Positions 1 to 11,958 of a DNA stretch of 64,000 bases are shown piece after piece; positions within the stretch are counted from its first letter, which is position 1; every line of letters starts with the position of its first letter. The DNA is taken from contig OZ005694.1 in NCBI GenBank assembly GCA_963930775.1, positions 10,432,899-10,496,898 on the forward strand, read 5' to 3'. The position numbers were made by a program, and so were the translations under genes. This stretch comes from Cliona cf. orientalis. Lineage: Eukaryota; Porifera; Demospongiae; Clionaida; Clionaidae. The notes beneath the pieces were generated by a model. The model searched no databases. It saw only the letters and a list, made by a program, of their open reading frames with translations, and was not told the DNA's origin.

Positions 1-44
1 TAGTTATAATAACGGGAGTGTAGCTACTATCATTCCATTTTTCT

Positions 45-738
45 ATAGAGCTTTGTGGTTGTCCATTGTTGGTGATGTGCTAATGTCAGCCGGGGCAGGG
101 CAAACAATAGTTCCTGCATTTTCAGATATCTCCAATGTTGTTTTGTGAGTTCAGAAGCTATATAGTCTGCACAGCCAATAATAGACTGCATGACTCTGAG
201 TTTAACAGAAATGTAATGCATTTCGCAGAGCAAACTTTCCAGAACTATTGGATTCAGAATCAAGCGCCGACTCACAAAGGGAAAAAATCATGGGAATTAT
301 TGCTGGAATGATTAGTGCAGGACTCTCCTTTGGGTGAGTCATAATACTTATTATTATTATGCATGCATTATGATCCAGTAATTAGCTATTAAAATTAATT
401 CTTATTAGGGAATTTGTTGGTCCCATTGTTGGAGGAGGCTTGACTGATCTCTTCAACTTCCGTGTGACTGCTACTGTAAGTGAAAAGTTTTTAATAGCAG
501 CTGCTATTGATTAACAACGTTAATGCATTAATGATTGCTCCTGATCTTAGATATTTGGTGAGGCACTACTTGCTCTGGTAAGATTTAGTGTATGTGGGCC
601 CATTATGTTACTTTATGTATTATTATTCTCTTTTCATAGACGATTCTCTTAGCTATGATCTCGGTAATAGATCACTGTCTTACTGCAAGCTCTAGAACTC
701 CAAAGAACGAAGATTCATGTCAATCTACAATAAACTAG
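45..738 (+). CDS. SLC18B1: MFS transporter, SLC18B1-like, 3' end
   Basis: The last exons of a major facilitator superfamily transporter; the 5' part lies outside the window. Readable exons are about 50-153, 229-332, 409-476, 551-579 and 640-738, each bounded by GT-AG, with phases that join into one frame. The peptide holds the closing transmembrane helices, including the Gly-rich stretches GIIAGMISAGLSFG and GPIVGGGLTDLF, which match the late MFS repeat (one helix ending in a G-x-x-x-G-P-x-x-G-G motif). A short polar tail ends at TAG (736-738). By family knowledge SLC18B1 relatives move polyamines or amines across vesicle membranes; the substrate here cannot be read. The last exon reappears in damaged form near 3530. 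The first exon boundary is the least certain. Confidence 0.72.
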
Positions 739-910
739 TGATACATTTATAATTACACACAATATCATGCATAGTGCATGCAATGTCATACAAATTAAAC
801 TCAGTATATTAGCTACTATACAGCTACAACTAAACAATGTTGCATAATATTATAATTATACAGGCAATTAAGTAAAAAGCGGTTTGTGCTTTTTCAATGC
901 ATGGTTTTCT

Positions 911-3082
911 TTAATGTTTGGCGTACCCAGCATTTGGTCTCACTTTTATAGCATCAGATCGATCATCCTTCCATTCTGGCTCTGCATATAATATCTCAGG
1001 CGACTCATTGTGATCATTGTATTTGATACCGGTGTTGCGTTTATCAAGGTCATAACATTCAGTACCTCTTGCTTTCTTTTTCAGACATACTGTTTTGAAT
1101 TTCATCACAATGGCTATCGCCAAAACAATAACGAAGAGCAAGGAAATGGCAAATATGACGTACTGCACGGATGATGTTTCAGTTATCTTGTTGCGTAAAT
1201 CCATGAGCAATTCCCTTTCTGGATTAGTAGTATAAACATCAGTAGTACCTGTAGTAGCCATCGGTAAGTTATTGTGATCTGAAGACACGTTAGATAATAC
1301 CAAGTACTGTGCAAGATTTACATTGCTATGATCTTCTGGTGTTGGATTGTGGAAGATTCTTGTTAGTCTGCTGTAAAATAAGCATTCCGTGGTCGGTGTT
1401 GAATAGGTTCGCTGCTGAAAATAAGTGAAGTATGTAGACGGACCTGTGATGTTTGATGCAGTGCACATGCCAATGTCATCTCCTGAAGCCGCTTCATTAC
1501 CGTGCATATCAGTCTGTTCCATTCCTATTGTACTGCCAAATACGATTATGGCACCTCCCCTATCATTCGCAACATTATAGCTGAACAAACTCATTCCGAT
1601 ATCTAGAGTGCTTCTCGTTTTTCCAATGTATATAGCTCCACCATCATCTCCAGCTCTATTGTTGGTAAAACTGCATCTTTGGAGGACATAATATGTGGAG
1701 GGAAGTAAATAAGTATACAAGACACCACCATCAATTCCGGCCGAGTTGTTGTGAAATGAGCTACTGCTGATGGCCACACTACTGTCTTCAGCATGCAGTA
1801 CTCCACCACTATGCTTTGCAGTATTGTGACTGAAAGTACAATTGCTTGCGACAAATGATGTATCCCTGACGCAAGCCACTCCGCCTAAATATTGCATGTT
1901 ATCATCTTCTTCCGCAGTCGAATTTGTTGCCTGATTGTATAGAAATATGGTTGACTCAAACAGACTTGAACTAGTACTGATCCCATTCAGGGAAAACACT
2001 GCACACTGAGGGGCGGTATTATAGCCAAAGATGCTGTCCACAATGGAAACATTATCAGCTGCGTTGATTGCCCCACCTCTAACAATTGCATTATTATTAA
2101 TGAAGACACTTCTGTAAATTGTGCAGTTCAAAGGTTGAGATATGTAGATTTGCCAGCTTATGTCAATGTATATAGCTCCTCCTTGATAAGCCATATTGTT
2201 GGCAAAAATACACCCATCTATTGTTACAGATGACTCTATCGTGGTAAAATAATTCACTCCAATATATATAGCACCACCACCACTCAACGCAGTATTATTA
2301 ATGAAAGAACTTTGAGTGATCACAAGTGAGCTGCTATAAATGTATATGGCACTGCCATAACTGACACTGATTCTGTTATCTCTTAGTGTACAATTGAATA
2401 TAGTAGCAGTTGAATATTGTATACTCATACCTCTTCTATTACCAACAAAATTGCAGGAATTAATTGAAGAGCTTGATGAATAATATAGGTTTAGCCCTGT
2501 ACTTTGACCGACAAAAGTGCAGAAATTAATTGAAGAATTTGATGAATATAGGTAAACCCCTGTACTAAGACCAACAAAGGTGCATGAGTGAATTGCAACG
2601 TTTGTTGTTCGTAACTCCAGACCAGTAGTTGATAATGGTCTTAGATGTGTGTCAAATTTGCTCCCTGAAATTGTTGCATTGTACACAGTATTAAGATAAA
2701 TCCTGTGGCAGTCAATGAAGTTAATACCACTTATACTGACTTGTTCAATGGATTGAAGATTAAACGAACGGGAAATGTATCGAGAGCAATTGATTGTAGC
2801 ATTATGGCCAATAATTTCAAGTAAATTTTTCCTCGTAATATAAAGTGACCGAGATGCCAGAGTGTGGATTCCAGGCTCCAATTCCAACGTCAAATGCTGA
2901 CCGACACTCAGTGAATAAAATTCAGAAATAAATTGCTGAAGAGTGAAACAGAATTCTCCATTACGTTCTCCGGGGCAAGGGTCACTGGGAGATGCAACAA
3001 TATGGTATCTCTCACACACTGCTTGCTGTGTGACCATGCCGAGACACAGTACAACCACGGAAAAAATCACCATCATACCCAT
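911..3082 (-). CDS. Pmp-like beta-helix single-pass membrane protein
   Basis: An intronless gene of about 723 aa. The first ATG is at 3080-3082; the longer open frame upstream starts only at TTG. It opens with a signal peptide (MGMMVIFSVVVLCLGMV). About 550 residues of right-handed beta-helix repeats follow, rich in Ser, Asn and the motifs GGAIYI and FxxNxA, the pattern of polymorphic outer membrane protein (Pmp) repeats. Near the C-terminus lies one hydrophobic helix (VIFAISLLFVIVLAIAIVM), then a basic stop-transfer segment and a charged tail of about 70 residues. This predicts a cell-surface protein with an extracellular beta-helix. The repeat family is best known from Chlamydia, but the helix-plus-tail anchor is eukaryotic in style. 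The ligand is unknown. A partial copy of the tail lies at 3794-4243. Confidence 0.75.
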   Translation of the reverse strand: MGMMVIFSVVVLCLGMVTQQAVCERYHIVASPSDPCPGERNGEFCFTLQQFISEFYSLSVGQHLTLELEPGIHTLASRSLYITRKNLLEIIGHNATINCSRYISRSFNLQSIEQVSISGINFIDCHRIYLNTVYNATISGSKFDTHLRPLSTTGLELRTTNVAIHSCTFVGLSTGVYLYSSNSSINFCTFVGQSTGLNLYYSSSSSINSCNFVGNRRGMSIQYSTATIFNCTLRDNRISVSYGSAIYIYSSSLVITQSSFINNTALSGGGAIYIGVNYFTTIESSVTIDGCIFANNMAYQGGAIYIDISWQIYISQPLNCTIYRSVFINNNAIVRGGAINAADNVSIVDSIFGYNTAPQCAVFSLNGISTSSSLFESTIFLYNQATNSTAEEDDNMQYLGGVACVRDTSFVASNCTFSHNTAKHSGGVLHAEDSSVAISSSSFHNNSAGIDGGVLYTYLLPSTYYVLQRCSFTNNRAGDDGGAIYIGKTRSTLDIGMSLFSYNVANDRGGAIIVFGSTIGMEQTDMHGNEAASGDDIGMCTASNITGPSTYFTYFQQRTYSTPTTECLFYSRLTRIFHNPTPEDHSNVNLAQYLVLSNVSSDHNNLPMATTGTTDVYTTNPERELLMDLRNKITETSSVQYVIFAISLLFVIVLAIAIVMKFKTVCLKKKARGTECYDLDKRNTGIKYNDHNESPEILYAEPEWKDDRSDAIKVRPNAGYAKH

Positions 3083-3469
3083 CGTCAGTGTAAACTTTAT
3101 AATTCTCAAACTGCTCCGAATCCTTGCATGCAGCTGTATTTATTTAAAAATAGTGTGTATCCCATGATGCAGCAAGTGAGGTGTAGAATGTCAACAGTTA
3201 CTATTATAGTGAATGTGCAAAAACAGGATTGTTTGTGTGAACAGCCATAATATTATTACAATGTTGATGTTTGAGTTTGTCACTAGCTAGTATTGGTATT
3301 ATTATTATAACATCGATCAAAACTCTCCCAGGCACTATAGCTAATCTATAGAAATTTTGCAGGAAGGTGGCCGATGGGGTGGCTACGCATAGTAAACTAT
3401 ACTGGTGCTTGGTTAATAATAATAATTATCTTATGACATTGTATATATGTAGCTACCGCAGCTCTGATA

Positions 3470-3625
3470 AGATTTAGTGTTTTGTGGGCCTAATATGTTA
3501 TTAAAATTTAATTATTCCCTTTTCATAGACGGTTCTCTTATAGCTATGGTCTCGGTAATAGACTACTGTCTTACTGCAAGCTCTAGAACTCCAAAGAACG
3601 AAAATTGATGTCAATCTACAATACA
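3470..3625 (+). pseudogene. Duplicated, frameshifted last exon of the MFS gene
   Basis: The stretch from the intron (gataagatttagtgt) through the acceptor and last exon repeats 578-735 closely. The exon copy starting near 3530 has two extra bases (ctcttaTAgct against ctcttagct), which shifts the frame, and a TGA follows at the GAAAATTGA junction. No upstream exons are present. It is a non-functional relic of a tandem duplication that also covered the neighbouring beta-helix gene. Confidence 0.75.
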
Positions 3626-3793
3626 ATAATATTGTTATAGTGGTATAGTACTATTGATCAGCTCTAAAATTTACACATCATGTCATGCACATGCACACAG
3701 TATTGACATACAATGGTGCTAAAAATGTTACAGTAGCTATTACCGTATTATTATGAAGTTGGCACTTCAAGTTGCGTTTTGAATGCATGACTT

Positions 3794-4243
3794 TCATTGC
3801 AACAAGTGTTTGGCACTCGGTTTGGCATATGCAGTATTTGGTTCCATCTTTATAGCGTCAGATCGATCGTCCTTCCATGCTGCTGGCTCTTCGTACGTTA
3901 TCTCAATCGATTTATTACGATCGTTGCGGCGTCCGCTTGAAGTTTCAGTGCGTTTCTCGGTGCGATTGTCAAGGTTACGTTCAGTGCCTCTTTCTTTCTT
4001 TTTCGCACATACTGTATTAACTGTCTTGCGTATTGTCGTAGTAATTATCACGAAAATTACAACGAAGAGCAACGAAATACCGAGAGTTAGTACGACATAC
4101 TCGCAGTACGCCATACTGCAGTGCATGGACGATTCTCCATATGAATCTGTCTTGTTGCGTAAATCTTCGAACAGTTCCCTTTCTGGATCTGTAGCAGTGC
4201 CAACATTCACATTAATAGCGCCTGTTGATACTTCCATGATCAT
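3794..4243 (-). pseudogene. Truncated copy of the beta-helix protein tail
   Basis: A 149-aa open frame from ATG (4241-4243) to TGA. It is homologous to the last quarter of the 911-3082 protein: the motif PERELFEDLRNKT, a single hydrophobic helix (VVLTLGISLLFVVIFVIITT), the basic CAKKKERGTE segment and the ending WKDDRSDAIKMEPNTAYAK. The whole signal peptide and beta-helix region is missing. The frame is intact, so a small type III membrane protein is possible, but no signal peptide or upstream exon is visible and its position fits a segmental duplication relic. The GEY/RTET insertions relative to the parent suggest the copy is not very recent. Confidence 0.6.
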
Positions 4244-4557
4244 TAATAATTATTTTGCAATTGCTTTACTTGATCGTTCCCAGGCCACTCCCATGTTTAT
4301 TAATAATAATTTAATGTGGGAGTTGTCTAGCTGCTGTGTACGAGAGTAAATAATGTACAATAGAACAATTTTGCAACAAAATAGCTCACGCAGCCGGGCA
4401 GTGATTATTGTTATCATTGTGTCGGTATTATAACTTTTAACCGTAAAAATTAATAGCTAATAATCATGACAAAGTTGCTAGTAATAACATGCACACAACA
4501 GACAACATTAATGATTACAAAAAAAAATAATTGATGATAAACATGATTCAATTTCGG
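4244..4557. other. Intergenic, no gene seen
   Basis: AT-rich DNA between the truncated tail copy and the rhophilin stop codon. No exon, repeat or RNA gene was recognised. Confidence 0.5.
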
Positions 4558-4794
4558 TCACAGTGTTCCCTCGGGACTGCCGTTCTGCTGCTGCTCCCAT
4601 TCAGGGGTCGTAAGTTCAAAGGTCACCTCCTCCTTGCACTCCTTCACCATGGAGACGACCTCACCGTGGGACATGAACTTTGTGTTGACTCCGTTCACAG
4701 AGAGTAGCCAGTCCTTTGGCTTGATACCAGCAACCTGCGAGAGATATAGGCTCAGTAACTGTGACCAGCAGGACTTTTACTTGGTGTGTATAAA

Positions 4795-4827
<33 letters not shown>

Positions 4828-6518
4828 TGGAAGAGACATATCTTAAGGGTTGTTCAACGATTGATTTCTGATAGACTTAGCATCTGACAAACCTCTGCTG
4901 GTCCACCCTTGTCCACACCAGAGAAGATGACTGGTCTGGAGTTGCGAATCATGAACCCAAAGCCGCTCTTTCCTCTCTTCAGGGTGACCGTCCGTGGAGG
5001 GGTCCACTTGTTCTCGGCGGAAAAGACAGGGAGGGGGCCGAGTGAACGAAACATGTCCTGTACCCACACCTTGGAGAAGTCGGGAGGAACTGCTCTCAGC
5101 GAGATCTCAGATGCTGAAATAGTAATAATAGTATCATGTGATTATCACATGACTTATACTATTATCATGTGACATACGTACGTTGTATGGTTGGTGCAAT
5201 GACTGTGACCCCCGCCATTGTATCTGCAGCTTCTTTTTTCGCTTTCGTTCTTGCATTTGCTTCGGACAACATCTGAAAGGAGTAAATGTCATAACTCAAC
5301 AATCAACATCATAACTCAACAACATTGAAGCATAACTCAACAATCATAATAACATAATGAAGGTACACATTAATTTTATGCTTCAATGTTGAAAGCATAA
5401 CTCAACAATCATAACTCAACAAATCAACATCATAACTCAACAATCTTCTTCACTATTAAAGACGATACCTCAATAAGCTATACCGTACCCTATAGGCCTT
5501 ACAGGGGTGTTTATTGACTTACTCATACCCATAGGCCCGGGTGTTTATAGGCTTACCATACCCATAGGCCTGGGTGTTTATAGGCTTACTCGAGTGAGGG
5601 GGGCGATGTGGTGAAGGTCTCGACAGACACTGTTGTACTTCACGGCGTACTCATGGGACAGCATTGCACAGTTCAAGTGAGATTGCACTGGAACAGAGAA
5701 ACACAGATAATTTATGAGAACTTACATTGTAGTAGTTCTCTTTCTCTCTCCACAAAATTGGGCTCTGGCCCCAATTTCCAAGACTATTCCAGCTTTAAGA
5801 GCTCAGCACATACGGTTTTCCATTACAATTTCCATAGAATTGGCTTCCAGTAGTGTTCTTTCTCTCTCACTCTCCCTCCCTCCCTCCCCTCTTCCATACA
5901 CTGCTTAAACACATCTACATTTTGAAGTTTAGGACGTACTTAATCCGATGTGATACTTTGGTTCACTGGGGGAGTGGTCTGTGAGTTGCTCCTGCCCGGT
6001 GTTCAGATACAGAAAGATCAGCTCTGTCCGCACGTCTTCGGGGATTTTCCCTCCATTATCTATTGTCCATTACATAATCATGATATCATGAAAAATTGTC
6101 AAACTTGATCGACGTACTAAATGTGTCAGCTAGTATCCCGTGAACCACTGCGGCGTAATAGTGAGCCAGTGCCTTGTAGTGAGCATCCTTCACCTATATG
6201 AATACAAAAACAAGACTCTACTGAGCATGCTCAGTACAAAACTGGGTGTGGTTAAGGGGGACAAATGGACGGGGCTTACCTTGATTAGAGTGATCCAGCA
6301 CCCAGGGAGGTACTCCTTGAGCGTATCCTCGTCTACCAGCTCCCTGACGGGCTTGTAGCACTCCGCAACGCTCTTCGTCCGGTGGGCGTAGTCGATGAGA
6401 GAGCTGAGGTCCTTCTTCAATCCCTCCATTACTGTCTTCTCCCATAACAGCTCCTGAGCTTGCGCCTGTAAGATTAATTTTAATGAAACATTATACAAGA
6501 AGGAAATAATGGCAGAAA

Positions 6519-6577
<59 letters not shown>

Positions 6578-9297
6578 GCCTACCCTCATCAGGTCACTGG
6601 AGAGGGCCAGGACCTCAGTTGACATGTCCATTGTTGGAGAGTTTGAAAACTTTTGCTTCATGTACTCAAACACACCTGCATCCAATTACGTAGCATGACT
6701 GCTGGTCACATGATTTATCATGTGATCTATATTGGCTCACCAATTGCTCTCTCCAAGTGATGAATAGCAGTGTCTATGGATGCTGGTTTAGAGCGATCCT
6801 ACACATCAAAAATATCATAGCATTGCCATAATGAGTAAATGCTGTCAATCTTTTGGTAAATGGTAGTAATTAATGCTATGAATATCATTAAAGTGCCAGT
6901 CATAGATGATATGCATGACCGTTCTAATTTGAAACACGTCCACATGACCTAAAATGTTTAAGTACCGTGTTCTTGATACTATGGAATGCCGGGGTGCTCA
7001 AGGTTTGGATATAAGTTAATAAGGTTAATTAACATGCAGACATCACGGGGGTTATAATTTGAGATGGCTAGTGCTAGATCCTTACTGATTGAGTGTACAT
7101 CATTCTTACAAATCGTGCATACATGCGTTCGTTCATCAACTTACCACTTTGGCCGCTAGTTGGGTGTAGAGAGCTCCAAGGTTGAACACAATGCACGCCT
7201 ACAGATTAAACAAAATGAACCAATCTTTAAATGCAGCACAATAACGATGCAGGAAGGTCACTTCACTTGGTGGATGGAATGATGAAGTTTCGCGTTCATG
7301 TGCGACTTACCTTTTCAAAGATTACGCTCTGCTGGGCTGCTGGCATTCCATTGATAGCATCATACCTATATAATATATATGATAGAATATCTATCTATAT
7401 ATAGCACATGCACAATAATATTATTATTATTGCAGATTATCCATCTAAACTTCCTAGTAATAATTATTGTCTTGATTAATCTCAAACAGGACGTGGGACT
7501 GCTCACCCATATAAAAAAAAATCCCCCAAGCCTCCATGATATTGATCCCAACTGCCATCCAAGGATGATAAAGCAGTCTTTGTCCTCCCGAATGCAGAGG
7601 GGGAGAGGAAAGCAGTTAGGAGAAAAACTTTTCGATTGAATGCACAATCTCTTGTCATTCCAAATAGAGAAGGAGAGAGGAAGCATGCTAGGAGAAAAAC
7701 TATTCAGTCGAATGCACAAATGCCAAACATTATGGTATACACGTACGCAGGCTGGGGCTGGGGGCTGGGGGGAGATAGTCAATGACCAATGGAGGATGAA
7801 ATCTGTGTGCATAGCAATCGAAACACGTACCGAATTTGGTCGAGGCCTGTACGGGTCCATTAGCACACGTGATTGCCCCCATAGCATACCTACCCACCAT
7901 ATGGCGCGATTACATGCACGTGTGCACATAATACTATTACACCCTGCTGTAGTAACATATCATAATAAATTATTAATATAGCACCTAGTTGACTATATAA
8001 TATGTACACAACTACATTCCGCACGGTTTTCTGTATGTGTACCGATGCACCCAAGTTTTGAGATCATGCCCAGAGACTCATTTTTGGCAAGTTTACCAAT
8101 GCATGAATGAGCAAGCACTATAACTATTTATATTTAATAGGTGCTTGGGGATTTCAGGATGGATAAACACTGCACACACAAACAATAAGCCAAAACTGAC
8201 GGACGGCTAGAGAATGATCTAGATATGGGGAGCCTCATTCCGAGATCCCATTCCCATTCCAAATCAGGAGAAAGTAAAAAAAAAAATTATAGCATGATGA
8301 AGGCCTGAGAATGGAGATTGGGAATGAGGCTACCAGTAAGGTGCGTACATACATACCATATGAATGCGAGGCCGTGTTTCATGGAAGGGTGAATGAATCG
8401 CTTAGAAACAAGTTGCAGCTGGTTGTAGTATTCATGTAGCAGTTTGATCCCTGCCTCATCTCTGCTGGCGTTGGAGAGAGACTGAGAGAAGAAGAGGGGG
8501 AGAGAGGGAGGGAAGATCAGAGAGAGAGAAAGAGAGAGAGACAGAGAGAAAGAGAGGGAAAGAGAGAGGGAAGGAGAGAGAGGGAGTGAGGGAGCGAGGG
8601 AGGGAGAGAGGAATGACATAACATTACAATAAGCTTCATGATCATCACTTTATGACGAAGATTGCGAAAATACCATCACCATGGCAGCAGGCCGCACCCA
8701 AATATCTCAGATTACCAAGCATCCACGGCAGGAAATAGTCTCATGGGTCACCCCACCCTAACCAACCATAACCAACCATATCGGTAACTACCTCCAGTCA
8801 GTAATTGAACTAATAACAGTTTTTCAATCAGGCAGCTGCCATCTGAAACAATAAACCCATGCCAGGCAGGAAGCACTAATGAACTAAGTCACTACCAGGC
8901 TAGTGTCGGACGGTAGTGGTATCGTGTTACAGCCAGCAGCGATCGAGGCTTTAGAGTGAGGCAGCCACGCAAATCTAATGATTCAATTGGCTACACATCA
9001 ATGGAACAGAGAGAGAGAGGCACGGGGAAAGCAGCTGTACTTTGTAAAAGAAAGCCTCTGTAGTAGAATTGCCAAGGGAAGGTTTATTGATAACTGTCTA
9101 TACAATTCAAGTGACTGAAATATCGTGGAAGTTCATCCCTAAAGATCATTCTACATGTATATTATATGTGTGTTTCATATTATGCTATACTTACATTACG
9201 GAGCTCTTGGAACTCATAAATCTTCTCCTGTACAGTAGCTGGGTCTGTGTGATAGTGTTTGCTGATGATCTCCTGGGGTGGGGGGAGGGGGAGAAAA

Positions 9298-9343
<46 letters not shown>

Positions 9344-9860
9344 GGGGGAGGGAGAGAGAGGGGGGGGGGGGGGAAGAGATGAAAAGGAGAACGTACTGCG
9401 CACAATAATATTATAACTATCATGAGAGCTATTGATAGCAGAGGAGTGAGAGCACTTGATGATAGTCCATCGCCGCGCACAACTATTTGTTCTAAGTATA
9501 TAGTATACCTTGTGCGTAATATTGTGCAATATCATTGAGTACGCATCATTTAAGACATCACTATGCAAACAGATTAGATTGTTATAAAAATGATGGTTGT
9601 CTAAACGCAGCATATTTGCACGGCGCATTCACCCACGACTACATCTGAGTCGTAATGGTTACTATAAATTGTACAGATACATAATAATTTATTGTACTAT
9701 GCAACTAGCTAATGGGTAAGAGAGGAAGTGAGTTACTTACTGAGAATGATGAAACGAAACTGACGCTTGAAGTGGTTTTCATGGCCAAAGGGATGAGAGG
9801 CACCTGGGTACCTTGAGCACTGTGGAAAAGGAAGGAGAAAGAGGGAGGGAGAGAGAGAGG

Positions 9861-9927
<67 letters not shown>

Positions 9928-11332
9928 GGGAGAAAGAGAGGGAGGGAGAGAGAAAGAGGGAGGGAGAGAGGGAGGACAAGGCTAATAAAGATATCATCAC
10001 AGATATTATGCAACATCAACCCCTCCCTCCCCTTCTCATATTATAATAGCTACCAGACGGTATCTCATTACAAGTGCAACTATTTCAATCGCTGCAAAAG
10101 GTGTTGAAATATCATACCCTGCGTGAAGTAACACCAGCCTCAAACTTTAATCTCGTAGTAATACGATGCTTCTCTGTTTTCTCATAGTATGTGGTACACT
10201 GATGGACATTAACTATAATAATTAATGCACTTGATAGAATATTTGGCAGCCTATACCAGACACAAAAAATTAAAATTACTATGGGTCAACATTCCATAAG
10301 CCAAGACTTGCTCACTTACTCATGATGCTTTCAAAAATTCAACCATAGGGATTCAACAAAGAGTATTATATAATCTTTAATAAATTATTGATAATACAGG
10401 CTTGTTGTTATGATGCAAAAGTGAAAGTGGCTTGTGAATGTACAAACCTTTCATCCTGATATGCATGTAGAGAGCTGTTTATCTTGGCCAGTTCCGCCTG
10501 TAAGGCTTTGATCTTTGACTCCGCGAAGCTCATCTCCAGCGAGGCTTGATCCTTGGTTTTATGATCGAGACTGGCACCGACTAGCTTCTTGGAACCTTGA
10601 AGGATGTGGTCTTCTTTGCCGATCTCTTCGTTCAGTGTAGTCCTACGAGCATGTAACTGAGAGCGAAGTGTCTTTACATCACCAATGGAGCTCTGGAGAG
10701 GGAGAAGGAGAGAGAGGGAGGGAGAGGGAGGGAGAGGGAAGGAGAGAGAAAGAGAGAGTGAGAGAGAGAGATATAGTAAACAACTTCAACTGGGGTTTGG
10801 GAATTGTTGGAGGAAGTCTCCATCGACACAAAAGCCAAAACACCATTTCACGGTCCCACGAAAAACAACACGCAGAAGAACAACACAAACAAGTGGACCG
10901 CAATTATGCAAGCCGACCTGACACAGTACCACAGGTGGCAGTATAATAACCATGTGGTACACTATAGCAAACTCTTTCCTGTTACAGGATATATTACTGT
11001 GCCCTCTATATATAGATCAGTGGTATTTAGAAGGAAGGCACCTGTCCATATCGCTTCATAAACTGAGAGGCTCTGTGACATATTAATATATTAATATGTG
11101 CCTTAACTGAATTAAGCACTTGAGAGCCACTACCTGTTAGTGACCCTTCTCACTGGACAACTGAACACTGAGTAAAAGCACAGAAATTATCACATTTGAT
11201 ATTTTCAAGTTGAACAGTGGTATTAACTTTTTAACTAACATTCTCGAGGTTGACATTCTTCATGGCAGCGACGTACTCGTTCACTCCACTCGAGCGTCTC
11301 TTAACTATCATCTGTCTCAGGGTGCCGGCCAT
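4558..11332 (-). CDS. RHPN2: Rhophilin (HR1-BRO1-PDZ Rho-binding scaffold)
   Basis: About 16 exons and about 615 aa (vertebrate rhophilins are somewhat longer). In gene order: 11240-11332, 10448-10692, 9741-9819, 9195-9272, 8357-8481, 7311-7365, 7145-7198, 6741-6798, 6584-6675, 6280-6465, 6118-6193, 5940-6059, 5590-5687, 5182-5273, 4893-5114, 4558-4734. The first two exons give an HR1 coiled coil (QLHARRTTLNEEI). Exons 3-14 give the BRO1 domain: the VPLIPLAMK opening, YDAINGMPAAQQSVIFEK and CIVFNLGALYTQLA are diagnostic. The last two exons give a PDZ domain with carboxylate loop SGFGFMIR. Rhophilins bind GTP-Rho through HR1 and link it to actin and endosomal partners. The choice between RHPN1 and RHPN2 is not resolvable. 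One splice boundary is off by a base in my reading, since the exon sum is not a multiple of three. Confidence 0.88.
4798..4826. repeat. Poly-G run, 29 bases
   Basis: An uninterrupted G tract in the last rhophilin intron. Because the gene is on the minus strand, it is a C tract in the transcript, upstream of the final acceptor. Confidence 0.95.
6516..6574. repeat. (GA)n microsatellite in rhophilin intron
   Basis: A GA tract with one early interruption, just downstream (on the minus strand) of the donor of the exon at 6584-6675. It is CU-rich in the transcript. Confidence 0.95.
8484..8606. repeat. Imperfect (GA)n tract at a splice acceptor
   Basis: Impure GA/GGGA repeats directly upstream, on the minus strand, of the exon at 8357-8481. 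In the RNA they form an unusually long polypyrimidine tract running up to the acceptor. Confidence 0.9.
9292..9373. repeat. (GA)n plus G-rich microsatellite
   Basis: A GA repeat followed by a G run, in the rhophilin intron immediately before (minus strand) the exon at 9195-9272. It again supplies a CU tract near the acceptor. Confidence 0.9.
9826..9975. repeat. (GA)n microsatellite in rhophilin intron
   Basis: An impure GA tract next to the acceptor of the exon at 9741-9819. The open frames seen through it (RERERE on one strand, SLSLSL on the other) are repeat artefacts. Confidence 0.92.
10693..10772. repeat. (GA)n tract adjoining rhophilin exon 2
   Basis: GAGAGG repeats abutting the acceptor of the HR1-encoding exon at 10448-10692; CU-rich in the transcript. 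Confidence 0.9.
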
Positions 11333-11958
11333 GACCACTGCGATTGATCAAGCTGAGCTGAGAGCTGAATTGAGCTGATTGTACACTGGTCAAGTCTAGT
11401 CTAACACTATTGAACTTCCGAATACACCAACTATGTGTGTTTTTTTTGTTGTTGGGTAGTGGCTTCCAGGAAGTTTTCGACACCTCTCACTCGACAGCAG
11501 ATTCACTGCATGCCAGGTACACAGAAATCTTGTTTCATAAAATTAGCAGCTGTAGCTAGACTTCACACTGGACTCTAGAACTATGAATCTTGTGAAAATT
11601 TGACTAAAATCCAATATATCTAGTGCCACTACTTCATACTCTCGATATTTCAGACTCTTTTTGGTAGCTTGTTTTTGTATAATTAGTACATACTGCTATA
11701 CTAATCACCACCTCGCGTCGTTTATGCCTACACAATACTTTGGGCTGGCCTCTCGCACTCTCTCAAGCCTCTTAATAAGGCCGTGGTAGGGCAGACAATG
11801 TCAACGTGATCAGACGCAAATCGGCCATAGTTATTGTAGCACCACATACCATTGTTCTCCCACCCTTGATCCCACCGAGCGAGTTGTACGGACCATCTAG
11901 ACTGATGCGGCGCCACGGGTCGTTGAGGGAGAGGGAGGACAAACTTTCAAAGCAGGTG
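11333..11958. other. Intergenic, rhophilin 5' flank
   Basis: Upstream region of rhophilin. A minus-strand frame at 11772-11978 encodes no recognisable domain and overlaps the small ORF that begins at 12180. No other gene was found. The rhophilin promoter should lie here, but no TATA box stood out. Confidence 0.4.

Noticed and set aside
911..3082. Bacterial contamination as the source of the beta-helix gene
   Set aside because: The gene has a single-pass helix with a long cytosolic tail, lies between spliced eukaryotic genes, and was duplicated together with part of the MFS gene.
3783..4349. 188-aa plus-strand frame
   Set aside because: It is the antisense shadow of the truncated beta-helix tail copy, whose minus-strand frame has clear homology to 911-3082.
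7366..7981. 187-aa minus-strand and 113-aa plus-strand frames
   Set aside because: Both are in a rhophilin intron, overlap each other, and show no domain or splice support.
9191..10046. Long Ser/Leu or Arg/Glu open frames around 9200-10050 (also at 25327, 40019 and 54596)
   Set aside because: They are GA/CT microsatellites read in frame. The only real coding parts nearby are the rhophilin and CLPTM1 exons identified separately.
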